From positions 186,001 to 250,000 of the forward strand of contig NZ_JXJP01000020.1 in assembly GCF_000826645.1 (NCBI RefSeq): a stretch of 64,000 nt of DNA, read 5' to 3'. The position numbers and the translations under genes were made by a program. Below, one piece after another: positions 25,997 through 33,413 of the stretch. Under the pieces are notes generated by a model. That model was not told the origin of the DNA, did no database searches, and saw only the letters and a list, made by a program, of their open reading frames with translations. Numbering within the stretch: position 1 is the first letter of the stretch; each line of letters starts with the position of its first letter. The stretch comes from Psychroserpens mesophilus. GTDB taxonomy: Bacteria; Bacteroidota; Bacteroidia; Flavobacteriales; Flavobacteriaceae.

Positions 25997-27313
25997 ATGT
26001 CAACATTTATTATTGAAGGAGGTCACCAACTAAAAGGTAAAATTCAGCCTCAAGGTGCAAAAAATGAAGCTTTACAAATATTATGTGCAGTTTTATTAAC
26101 TGCTGAAGAAGTTAAAATCGACAATATTCCTGATATTATTGATGTTAACAAACTGATCGCCTTACTTAAAAAGTTGGGTGTAAAAATTCAGCATGTAGGA
26201 AAAGGTTCTTATACCTTCAAAGCCGATGAAGTCAATTTAGACTATTTAGAGTCTGCTGAGTTTAAAGAAGACGGAAAGGGTTTAAGAGGATCAATTATGA
26301 TAGTTGGTCCGTTATTAGCTCGTTTTGGAAAAGGTTACATTCCGAAGCCTGGAGGTGATAAAATTGGTCGCCGTAGATTAGATACTCACTTCGAAGGATT
26401 CATTAATCTTGGAGCTAAATTTAGATATAATAAAGAAGATTATTTTTATGGTGTAGAAGCCGATAAATTAAAAGGCACATACATGCTTCTTGATGAAGCT
26501 TCAGTTACTGGAACTGCTAATATTGTTATGGCAGCCGTTTTAGCAGAAGGTACTACAACGATTTATAATGCAGCCTGCGAGCCTTATTTACAGCAACTAT
26601 GTAAAATGCTCAACCGAATGGGAGCAAAGATAAGTGGTGTTGGTTCTAATATGTTAATTATTGAAGGTGTTGAAAAATTAGGAGGAACAACGCACAGAAT
26701 GCTTCCAGATATGATTGAAATTGGTAGCTGGATTGGTTTGGCTGCAATGACAAAAAGTGAACTGACTATTACTAATGTAAGTTGGGACGATTTAGGGCAA
26801 ATTCCAAATGTATTCAGAAAAATAGGAATCACTGTAGAGCGTCAAGGTGACGATATTCATATTCCAGCGCATACAAACGGATATGAAGTACAGAGTTATA
26901 TTGATGGTTCAATATTAACTGTTTCTGATGCGCCATGGCCTGGATTTACACCAGATTTATTAAGTATCATTTTAGTGGTTTTAACTCAAGCCAGAGGTAG
27001 TGCATTAGTACACCAAAAAATGTTTGAAAGCCGATTGTTCTTTGTTGATAAACTCATTGATATGGGAGCAAAAATCATACTTTGTGATCCACACAGAGCT
27101 ACAGTTATTGGTCACGATTTTAAGTCTAAACTTAAAGCAACAACGATGACATCACCAGATATTAGAGCAGGAGTATCATTACTCATTGCTGCCTTATCGG
27201 CAAAAGGTACGTCAACCATACACAATATAGAACAAATTGATCGTGGATACGAAAATATAGATGAACGTTTACGAGCTATTGGAGCAAAGATTACCAGAGT
27301 AGAAGGGAACTAA
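25997..27313 (+). CDS. murA: UDP-N-acetylglucosamine 1-carboxyvinyltransferase with Asp in place of the active-site Cys
   Basis: First committed enzyme of peptidoglycan synthesis: transfers enolpyruvate from PEP to UDP-GlcNAc. 438 residues with the EPT double fold: GGHQLKGKIQPQGAKNEAL at the N-terminus, and GPLLARFGKGYIPKPGG. In the catalytic loop the usual PGGCxIGxRP reads PGGDKIGRRR, so the residue equivalent to E. coli Cys115 is D121. A Cys-to-Asp change at this place is known from mycobacterial and chlamydial MurA and prevents covalent attack by fosfomycin. Cotranscribed with the DUF4290 gene; a bidirectional terminator follows. Confidence 0.97.
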   Translation: MSTFIIEGGHQLKGKIQPQGAKNEALQILCAVLLTAEEVKIDNIPDIIDVNKLIALLKKLGVKIQHVGKGSYTFKADEVNLDYLESAEFKEDGKGLRGSIMIVGPLLARFGKGYIPKPGGDKIGRRRLDTHFEGFINLGAKFRYNKEDYFYGVEADKLKGTYMLLDEASVTGTANIVMAAVLAEGTTTIYNAACEPYLQQLCKMLNRMGAKISGVGSNMLIIEGVEKLGGTTHRMLPDMIEIGSWIGLAAMTKSELTITNVSWDDLGQIPNVFRKIGITVERQGDDIHIPAHTNGYEVQSYIDGSILTVSDAPWPGFTPDLLSIILVVLTQARGSALVHQKMFESRLFFVDKLIDMGAKIILCDPHRATVIGHDFKSKLKATTMTSPDIRAGVSLLIAALSAKGTSTIHNIEQIDRGYENIDERLRAIGAKITRVEGN

Positions 27314-27331
27314 CGTCAACTTTTAAATTAT

Positions 27332-27363
27332 AAAAAAAAGCCTCGAATTATCGAGGCTTTTTT
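27332..27363. terminator. Bidirectional terminator after murA
   Basis: GCCTCGA (27340-27346) pairs with TCGAGGC (27351-27357) around ATTA, with eight A before and six T after, between the convergent murA and SnoaL-like genes. Confidence 0.9.
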
Positions 27364-27378
27364 ATGGTATTCAAAAAC

Positions 27379-27741
27379 TTATTCCATAGAATAAAAATAT
27401 TGCTCACTTGCAATTTTTCCGTCTTTTACTTCATACACACAGACCTCTTCCATTTTTTGTCTACCACGTTCTTTAAATGTGCAGTCAAATCCCATTTTTG
27501 CAGTAAACCAGTTTCCAGCAACAACAGGTTCACTAATTGAGCTGGAGTGAAAATCTTCAACGCTATCTAGCCATTCTTTACTTTTATTCCATACATTTTG
27601 TTTGCCCGAAATAACCTCTCCAGGCATGCCAGGCATTTCTTTGCTAACGACATTATCTGCATAAAGTTCATTAATACAGTCAAGGTTTTTACCTTCTCTG
27701 CACATTTTTACCCATTTTTGGGCAACGTCTTTTGTGTCCAT
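27379..27741 (-). CDS. SnoaL-like / NTF2-fold protein
   Basis: 120 residues with an NTF2-like pattern: an N-terminal helix (DVAQKWVKMCREGKNLDCINELYADNVV), then strands with ISGKQNVWNKSKEWLDSV, FTAKMGFDCTFKERGRQKMEEVCVYEVKDGKIASEQYFY. Members of this fold are small hydrolases, isomerases or stress-related binding proteins; activity cannot be read from the sequence. It lies between the murA terminator and the end of the photoprotection operon, 77 nt downstream of the photolyase gene on the same strand, so it may belong to that transcript. Confidence 0.8.
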   Translation of the reverse strand: MDTKDVAQKWVKMCREGKNLDCINELYADNVVSKEMPGMPGEVISGKQNVWNKSKEWLDSVEDFHSSSISEPVVAGNWFTAKMGFDCTFKERGRQKMEEVCVYEVKDGKIASEQYFYSME

Positions 27742-27818
27742 TTTAATTGATTTTTAGATTGTTACTAAAATTAATTAAAAAAAGTAGTATGCTTATTTAA
27801 AACAATGTTAATCTTATA

Positions 27819-29123
27819 CTAACTAACAGCTTCCTTATAGACTTTCAAACAACGTTCACGTGCTTCTTTATGATCAACTATTTTTTCAACATAGTTATCA
27901 GTGTCATATTCTGGGACATACTTTTTAATGTACTTTCTGTCTTTATCGAATTTATCAATTTGAGTGGTTGGATTAAAAATTCTGAAGTAAGGAGCTGCGT
28001 CAACACCAGAACCAGCAACCCATTGCCAGTTGCCTACATTGCTTGCCATTTCGTAATCGTGAAGTTTTTCAGCAAAATAGGCTTCGCCCCAACGCCAGTC
28101 AATTAGTAAATGTTTACATAAAAAACTGCCCACCAACATACGTACTCGGTTATGCATAAATCCAGTCTCATTTAGTTGTCGCATACCTGCATCAACCAAA
28201 GGATAGCCTGTTTGTCCGTCACACCATTTTTTAAATTCAGTTTCATTATTTCGCCATTCAATTCTGTCATATTTTGATTTGAATGCTTCTGTAGCAGTAT
28301 GTGGAAAGTGCCATAGGATTTGCATGAAAAATTCTCTCCATATCAATTCCTGCCAAAAGATTTCATTAGTTTCAGCAATGGCCTTCTTTACCATTTTTCT
28401 GATACTCACGGTTCCAAAACGAAGATGTGGACCTAAGCGAGACGTTGCATCTTTTGCAGGGAAATTTCTTGTAGTTTCATAGTCCTGAATTAGTGTTGGA
28501 GTTACCGTATAGTCTGCTATATGATGATTCGATTTTGTGAAACCAATATCTGAAAGTGATACATTAGGTAATCTAGAATGCTGAACTAAATTCTTTAAAT
28601 ACGAATTAGTGTAAAAAATTTCTAGTTCATGAGATTTAAACGTGTCTTTCCAAACTTTCATATAAGGTGTATAGACCACATACGGATCACCATCTTTCTT
28701 TACAACTTCATCCTTTTCAAAAATAACCTGATCTTTGAAGGTTTTGAACTCTATATTGTGTTTTGATAAGAAGTCCTTAATTTCTAAATCCCGATCCTTA
28801 GCATAAGGTTCGTAATCCCGATTTGTATAAACGGAATGAATTTCAAACTCCTTAATGAGCTCCTTATAAATATCAATAGGTTTACCGTGATACATGGCAA
28901 TACTGCTATCGTGTTCCTTTTGAAGTGTGTCACGCATGCTTTGAAGCGTTTGATGAATAAACGTTATGCGAGCATCATCTTTAGGAAGCTTGTCTAATAT
29001 TTCAGTATCAAATATAAAAATAGGTAATACGGGAAAATCACTTTGTAACGCCTGATAAAATCCAACATTATCATCTAATCGTAAATCACGTCTAAACCAG
29101 AATATGTTTAGTGGTTGCTTCAT
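27819..29123 (-). CDS. phrB: Deoxyribodipyrimidine photolyase, class I CPD type
   Basis: 434 residues. An N-terminal photolyase alpha/beta domain (NIFWFRRDLRLDDNVGFYQAL) for the antenna chromophore is followed by the FAD-binding domain with TSRLGPHLRFGTVSIR. The C-terminal signatures are intact: TGYPLVDAGMRQLNETGFMHNRVRM, WRWGEAYFAEKLHDYEMASNVGNWQWVAGSGVDAAPYFRIFNP. The Asn and the Trp pair of NVGNWQW are those of CPD photolyases. It uses blue light to split cyclobutane pyrimidine dimers. Last main gene of photoprotection operon A, 15 nt after the SRPBCC gene. Confidence 0.95.
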   Translation of the reverse strand: MKQPLNIFWFRRDLRLDDNVGFYQALQSDFPVLPIFIFDTEILDKLPKDDARITFIHQTLQSMRDTLQKEHDSSIAMYHGKPIDIYKELIKEFEIHSVYTNRDYEPYAKDRDLEIKDFLSKHNIEFKTFKDQVIFEKDEVVKKDGDPYVVYTPYMKVWKDTFKSHELEIFYTNSYLKNLVQHSRLPNVSLSDIGFTKSNHHIADYTVTPTLIQDYETTRNFPAKDATSRLGPHLRFGTVSIRKMVKKAIAETNEIFWQELIWREFFMQILWHFPHTATEAFKSKYDRIEWRNNETEFKKWCDGQTGYPLVDAGMRQLNETGFMHNRVRMLVGSFLCKHLLIDWRWGEAYFAEKLHDYEMASNVGNWQWVAGSGVDAAPYFRIFNPTTQIDKFDKDRKYIKKYVPEYDTDNYVEKIVDHKEARERCLKVYKEAVS

Positions 29124-29138
29124 ATGAGTTTTATTGTT

Positions 29139-29606
29139 TTAGGCTTTGTAAGTTCCGAATAATTCTTCTAATTTTTGAGTGCGATAATTGAAAATTTCTT
29201 CCAGTTTTGGTTTAACGATGATTGGATGAACAAGTTGACCTAATATTCCGAGAGGAATTTTGTAATCGATAATGTCTTCCATTTCAACACCTCCATCAAT
29301 CTCATTTATAAAGTGTTTGTGATGCCATAAGGCATAAGGACCAAAACGTTGTTCATCAACAAAATAATGCTTATCAACAATGTGTGTGATTTCAGTAACC
29401 CATTTTGTCTTTATACCTAAAACAGGAGTAACAATATACTGAATAATTTGTCCTGCATACATCGGTCTGTCTGCTCCAGATAATATATGAAATCCCATAT
29501 AATCTGGTGTAATGGTTTTCAGATTTTTAGGATTTGATAAAAACTCCCACGCAGTCTCTATTGAGATAGGTAGATTTTGCTTTTTATGTAATCTGTATAT
29601 TTTCAT
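29139..29606 (-). CDS. SRPBCC family protein (ligand-binding cyclase/dehydrase-like)
   Basis: 155 residues, single SRPBCC/Bet v1 domain: LPISIETAWEFLSNPKNLKTITPDYMGF, then IIQYIVTPVLGIKTKWVTEITHI, and FVDEQRFGPYALWHHKHF. This subgroup is often encoded beside photolyase genes in bacteria. It probably binds a hydrophobic or pterin-like ligand, though this is not known. It lies between tspO (59-nt gap) and the photolyase gene in operon A. Confidence 0.88.
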   Translation of the reverse strand: MKIYRLHKKQNLPISIETAWEFLSNPKNLKTITPDYMGFHILSGADRPMYAGQIIQYIVTPVLGIKTKWVTEITHIVDKHYFVDEQRFGPYALWHHKHFINEIDGGVEMEDIIDYKIPLGILGQLVHPIIVKPKLEEIFNYRTQKLEELFGTYKA

Positions 29607-29665
29607 GTGTTAAAATGCTTTGTATTATTTGTTGTAAATCTGGTTATATATAGAATAAAAGCGCT

Positions 29666-30127
29666 TTAATTATAAATTGAAATGTAAAGGTTGAGAGACG
29701 TGGCAATACACAACCAAATAAGGTAAGGCAAAATGAATATTGATTTTATTTTCAAATCTTTAAGGTATGTGAATAGAAAAACAGCAACAATAAAGGTTAG
29801 TAAAGTAATATTAACAAGCGCTAGATCAATGTGTTTCTGATTAAAAAAGAGAAAGTTCCAACTGATGTTAAGGATAAATTGAATGAGAAACAAAATTCGA
29901 ACTTTTTTTGTAAAACGCTTTAAGTACAAGGAAACCATATATATCGAAAAACAAATCATTATGCTTGTCCAAGCAACACCAAAAACCCAGCCATCTGGAG
30001 TCCAAGGTGCTTTATCTAACTGTAAATACCAGTCTCCTTGTGGGCCTTCAGCCATAAAAAAAGAACCAATGCCTAACGCACTAAAGTTTAGCAACAGGAA
30101 TACAAAAAAAGGCTTTAGAAATTTCAC
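29666..30127 (-). CDS. tspO: TspO/MBR family membrane protein
   Basis: 153 residues with five predicted transmembrane helices. Family residues are visible: GDWYLQLDKAPWTPDGWVFGVAWTSI after helix 1, a basic KRFTKKVR loop, and NISWNFLFFNQKHIDLALVNI. Bacterial TspO binds porphyrins and is linked to light and oxidative stress; in Rhodobacter it regulates photosynthesis genes. Its place among photolyases, a peroxidase and folE agrees with a role in handling photosensitising porphyrins. Operon A; the Lacal_2735 gene is 5 nt upstream. Confidence 0.95.
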   Translation of the reverse strand: MKFLKPFFVFLLLNFSALGIGSFFMAEGPQGDWYLQLDKAPWTPDGWVFGVAWTSIMICFSIYMVSLYLKRFTKKVRILFLIQFILNISWNFLFFNQKHIDLALVNITLLTFIVAVFLFTYLKDLKIKSIFILPYLIWLCIATSLNLYISIYN

Positions 30128-30132
30128 TATAA

Positions 30133-30300
30133 CTAAAGTTGTATGTCTTCTATTTTCTTAACGATTTCCTGAGCTTCAGCGAATTTTTTGTCGCTTTCAG
30201 ATCTGTTAGTTGTTGATAACTCATGCCATTCTTTCATTAATTTTTCATATTTTTTCTGAAGTTTATCAATTTCAGATGTTTTTTTGAATAGTCCGAACAT
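30133..30300 (-). CDS. Small Lacal_2735-like protein
   Basis: A 55-residue gene from ATG 30300 to TAG 30133: MFGLFKKTSEIDKLQKKYEK at the start, then a charged helical segment with LMKEWHELSTTNRSESDKKF and AQEIVKKIEDIQL. It resembles the short Lacal_2735 family of flavobacteria, predicted to be a single coiled helix. It is placed with a 6-nt gap after the glutathione peroxidase gene and 5 nt before tspO, which supports it as a real gene. Function unknown. Confidence 0.8.
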   Translation of the reverse strand: MFGLFKKTSEIDKLQKKYEKLMKEWHELSTTNRSESDKKFAEAQEIVKKIEDIQL

Positions 30301-30306
30301 ATGGAT

Positions 30307-30840
30307 TTATTTTAAATGGGTTATAATTTTTGAGCTCGTTGGTGATGTCATCGAGTAATAATAGTTTATTAATTTACCAGAGGGATCAACCAGATATTTT
30401 TGGAAATTCCATTTCACTTTAGAATTAGATATACCATTCTTTTGTTTTTGGGTTAACCAGGTGTACAATGGATGCTGATTTGAACCTTTAACGTCAATTT
30501 TTTCAGTAATAGGAAATGTTACGCCATAATTCATTTCGCAAAAGGACTCAATATCCTGAACACTTCCTGGTTCTTGGTTTCCAAATTGATTACATGGTAA
30601 ACCAACAACTACTAGCTGGTCTCTATGTGCATCGTAAAGTTTTTGTAAATCTTTATATTGAGGCGTAAAGCCACATTTTGAGGCAACATTAACAAACAAT
30701 ATATATTTACCTTTATAATTAGATAATGTTATGGGTTCGCCATTGAGGGCATTAATTCTGATGTCATAAATTGATGTGTTCTCAATAGGCATTGTTGATT
30801 TCGAAAAAAGAGTCGCCGTAAAAATTTTGAATGGATTCAT
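30307..30840 (-). CDS. Glutathione peroxidase family protein (Cys type)
   Basis: 177 residues from ATG 30840, which starts 1 nt after the upstream SDR stop; a longer reading would run into that gene. The peroxidatic residue is C56 in NVASKCGFTPQY (cysteine, not selenocysteine). A second cysteine lies in VGLPCNQFGNQEPG, and the WNFQKYLVD segment gives the conserved Trp and Asn. Bacterial Cys-GPx are usually thioredoxin-dependent and reduce lipid and other hydroperoxides. Context in operon A suggests defence against light-generated peroxides. Confidence 0.95.
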   Translation of the reverse strand: MNPFKIFTATLFSKSTMPIENTSIYDIRINALNGEPITLSNYKGKYILFVNVASKCGFTPQYKDLQKLYDAHRDQLVVVGLPCNQFGNQEPGSVQDIESFCEMNYGVTFPITEKIDVKGSNQHPLYTWLTQKQKNGISNSKVKWNFQKYLVDPSGKLINYYYSMTSPTSSKIITHLK

Positions 30841-30841
30841 A

Positions 30842-31525
30842 TTATATCTTAAAGGTAACGATTCCACAATCCATCTCAAAAATTTGACCTGATATCGAAT
30901 TTGATTTTTCAGATAATAAAAATTCTGCCATACCAGCTACATCTTCTGGTTGTAAAAATTTCTTCATTGGGTGACGTTCTGTAATATTTTCAATCATTTT
31001 GTCATTACGTAATAGCTTTGCTGCTAAATCAGTATTGGTTACCGTAGGTGCAATGGCATTAATTCGTAATGTGGTTGCTAATTCTGCACCTAATGATTTC
31101 ACTAAACCTTCTACACCAGATTTCGCTGCTGCTACACTCGCATGGAAAGGCATTCCTAATTTAGCTGCAACAGTACTAAATAGGACTATCGATGGATTTT
31201 CACCATTTTTAATCACGTTGAGATAGTTCTGGATTGCTTTTACAGCACCAATCACATTAATTTCGTAATCTTCTCTAAACTCTTCCAGACTAAAACGTCC
31301 TATCGGTTTAAGGTTGATACTTCCTGGACAATAAACCAATCCGTCTGCTTCAGTTACATCAGGTAATTCATCTTTAAGAACATCACACGCGTAATGTGTT
31401 AAGTTTTCATGTGATATTTCTGGTGGTGTTCTACTTATGTTGACGACCTTATGGTTTTTAAGTAAGGTTTCTACAATAGCCTTTCCAATCCCACGACTAC
31501 CACCTATTACAATGTATGTTTTCAT
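30842..31525 (-). CDS. SDR-family protein with altered catalytic motif
   Basis: 227 residues, Rossmann fold. The NAD(P)-binding motif is GGSRGIG (8-14), with N90 in EINVIGA and S117 in FSTVAAKLG. In a classical SDR the active site is YxxxK; here the lysine is K135, but the position four before it is Val (V131 in HASVAAAK). The catalytic Tyr is therefore missing, while the remaining fold and the C-terminal SGQIFEMDCG segment are normal. It may be a pseudo-enzyme, a sensor, or use another proton donor (H128 or S130). Operon A, just upstream of the peroxidase gene; 82 nt separate it from the gene before it. Confidence 0.88.
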   Translation of the reverse strand: MKTYIVIGGSRGIGKAIVETLLKNHKVVNISRTPPEISHENLTHYACDVLKDELPDVTEADGLVYCPGSINLKPIGRFSLEEFREDYEINVIGAVKAIQNYLNVIKNGENPSIVLFSTVAAKLGMPFHASVAAAKSGVEGLVKSLGAELATTLRINAIAPTVTNTDLAAKLLRNDKMIENITERHPMKKFLQPEDVAGMAEFLLSEKSNSISGQIFEMDCGIVTFKI

Positions 31526-31607
31526 TTCAATTTTTTATATTAATAGAGCGTAACAGAATTACGAAAAAACGTTTTCTACTACGCTCCAAGTACATATTTG
31601 GTTAAAA

Positions 31608-31832
31608 TCATACGGTTAAAGGATTACCTTTAAGTCTTTTTTCAACCTTTTGTTTAATTTTAGTGAGTCGTTTCATTAAATCCATAATCGAATCGTCTTT
31701 CTTTTCTTTATAGATTTGATTTAAAGCTAAGATCAGACGTTTTGCTTCACGTGAGATTTTAACACGATCGCTTGTTGAAAGAGATTTCATTTTTCTCTGT
31801 TCAAATTCTAAGGCTCTGTTTATTACTTCCAT
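31608..31832 (-). CDS. Small conserved-looking helical protein of operon A
   Basis: 74 residues, not recognised. Very basic (about 17 Lys and Arg), predicted all-helical: ALEFEQRKMKSLSTSDRVKIS, then AKRLILALNQIYKEKKDDSIMDLMKRLTKIKQ. No signal peptide or Cys. It begins 4 nt after the folE stop codon, so it is cotranscribed with folE. A nucleic-acid or protein-binding accessory role is only a guess. Confidence 0.7.
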   Translation of the reverse strand: MEVINRALEFEQRKMKSLSTSDRVKISREAKRLILALNQIYKEKKDDSIMDLMKRLTKIKQKVEKRLKGNPLTV

Positions 31833-31836
31833 GATA

Positions 31837-32532
31837 TTAATTGTTTATATAATTATGTAATTCTGAAACTTTTTCGGGTTTGCTGAACTGTCCTCCGTAA
31901 TAAGATGTTACCGTTGCAGAGGTATCATCTTTAATGCCTCTTGAGGATACACACAAATGTTTTGCATCAATAATAACAGCAACATCATCTGTTTCTAAAA
32001 TGGACTTTAATTCTTCAGCAATTTGATTGGTAAGTCGTTCTTGAACTTGCGGTCTCTTGGCATAATATTGAACAATTCTATTGAGTTTTGACAAGCCAAT
32101 CACTTTACCTGACGACATATAAGCGACATGTGCTTTTCCTATAATTGGAACAAAATGATGCTCACAGTTGGAATAAAACGTAATGTTTTTTTCAACTAAC
32201 ATTTGGTTATACTGATACTTATTATCAAATAAAGCCACCTTTGGTTTATTTGCAGGATTTAAGCCCGAAAATATTTCATCAATATACATTTTAGCAACGC
32301 GTTTTGGAGTGCCTTTGAGTGAATCATCTGTTAAATCTAAACCCATAACATCCATGATTTCCTCAAATAAAATAGAAATGCGCTCTTTTTTTTCATCATC
32401 GGTTAGTTTGAAGGCATCAGCTTTCATTGGTGTTTCTAAACCTGTATATAAATGATCATCGCCAATCTCAGACGTAGAGAAATCGTTTAACTTGTGACCG
32501 TTTCTTTTTAAATGTAAAGTGTTTGTGTTCAT
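31837..32532 (-). CDS. folE: GTP cyclohydrolase I
   Basis: 231 residues. Converts GTP to dihydroneopterin triphosphate, the entry into folate and pterin synthesis. Zinc ligands are in NCEHHFVPIIGKAHVAYM and in AKHLCVSSRGIKD; GLSKLNRIVQYYAKRPQVQERLT is the usual substrate-binding segment. The N-terminal extension of about 45 residues is poorly conserved. Its location in an operon with photolyase genes suggests it supplies pterin or folate, such as the MTHF antenna of photolyases, in addition to any housekeeping copy elsewhere. Confidence 0.95.
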   Translation of the reverse strand: MNTNTLHLKRNGHKLNDFSTSEIGDDHLYTGLETPMKADAFKLTDDEKKERISILFEEIMDVMGLDLTDDSLKGTPKRVAKMYIDEIFSGLNPANKPKVALFDNKYQYNQMLVEKNITFYSNCEHHFVPIIGKAHVAYMSSGKVIGLSKLNRIVQYYAKRPQVQERLTNQIAEELKSILETDDVAVIIDAKHLCVSSRGIKDDTSATVTSYYGGQFSKPEKVSELHNYINN

Positions 32533-32587
32533 GTCTAGTCTTTTTTTTGTGCTGTCCTGAGGAACTCATCTCCTAAGTCAAAGCACG

Positions 32588-32860
32588 TTATCGTTTTGAA
32601 ATCGAGTTATGGGTGATTTGTTTCTGTCTTGAACATTTAAATCTACCCTCTGAAAATGTTCTTAATTTTTCGTGTTTTGTTTTACGTCCTTGAACCCGTT
32701 TGCGCCACATTTTGAAACTTTTAGGCTTCATTTCTTTTCGCATCAACTCAATCACATCCTGTTCGTTTAAGCCAAATTGGAATTTAATGGCTTCAAATGT
32801 CGTCCTGTCTTCCCAGGCCATTTCAATAATTCTATCAGTCGTTCTAGTATCTAATTCCAT
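32588..32860 (-). CDS. TIGR03643 family small protein (DUF2805)
   Basis: 90 residues from ATG 32860; an upstream in-frame start at 32887 would overlap the preceding gene. The core RIIEMAWEDRTTFEAIKFQFGLNEQDVIELMRKEMKPKSFKMWRKRV matches TIGR03643, a helix-turn-helix-like domain of unknown function often found near photolyase genes. The tail is highly basic. It starts 1 nt after the stop codon of the upstream gene. Confidence 0.88.
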   Translation of the reverse strand: MELDTRTTDRIIEMAWEDRTTFEAIKFQFGLNEQDVIELMRKEMKPKSFKMWRKRVQGRKTKHEKLRTFSEGRFKCSRQKQITHNSISKR

Positions 32861-32861
32861 A

Positions 32862-33287
32862 TTAAAACTGAAAATTGAAGCGTTCATCGTAATTCACTTT
32901 TGCTGCCAAGAGCTTCTTTAAAAACGAAGTATTTTCTCTAAAGGTTGTATTATCTCTAAAATGAATAAACTTTCCTTGCGCATGAATGCTGGCGCCATTG
33001 GTTTTATAAATTACCAATTGGTAATATGGAATAATCCATGTATAGTTTTTAAGTCCTTTATTGATAAATATTAAAATACCATCTGACCTCATTTCAATAT
33101 TAGCATAGCTTAGGTCTGAAACGCTATTTAAATACTGTTGCATATTCGGACTGACTTCATCTATAATCATACGTTTTGAACCGACGCCTCCCATTTTAAA
33201 CGATTCTAAAAATGAAAATGGTTTACCAATTAAATCATTAATGATTTTTTTGTGTTCTTTATTCGGATGTGTAGTATCTAAAATCAA
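32862..33287 (-). CDS. Hypothetical protein, first gene of photoprotection operon A
   Basis: 141 residues, not recognised. No signal peptide and no membrane segment. It shows an alternating hydrophobic beta pattern in YANIEMRSDGILIFINKGLKNYTWIIPYYQLVIYK, then IHAQGKFIHFRDNTTFRENTSFLKKLL, so an alpha/beta fold is likely. It is the promoter-proximal gene of the operon that also holds folE, tspO and a photolyase gene, which makes it a candidate component of light-stress response. Its ATG lies about 22 nt after the regulated promoter box. Confidence 0.75.
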   Translation of the reverse strand: MILDTTHPNKEHKKIINDLIGKPFSFLESFKMGGVGSKRMIIDEVSPNMQQYLNSVSDLSYANIEMRSDGILIFINKGLKNYTWIIPYYQLVIYKTNGASIHAQGKFIHFRDNTTFRENTSFLKKLLAAKVNYDERFNFQF

Positions 33288-33308
33288 CGTTGTAAATTCT
33301 TAAGTACT

Positions 33309-33340
33309 CAAATCTACAAAATGTTTAACGTTTTAAACAT
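33309..33340 (-). promoter_or_regulatory. Promoter/operator of photoprotection operon A
   Basis: On the minus strand: inverted repeat ATGTTTAA/TTAAACAT (33321-33328 and 33333-33340, 4-nt gap), then CATTTTG and the -7-like box TAGATTTG (33316-33309). The stretch GTTAAACATTTTGTA is identical to the one before operon B. There is no TTG at -33, as if an activator or alternative factor replaced it, or a repressor covered it. Confidence 0.7.
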
Positions 33341-33413
33341 ATCTTTAAACAAAAATTAACATAATACTAAATATTTGCCTAGCTTGCTGTGTACAATATT
33401 GAATATAAGACTG

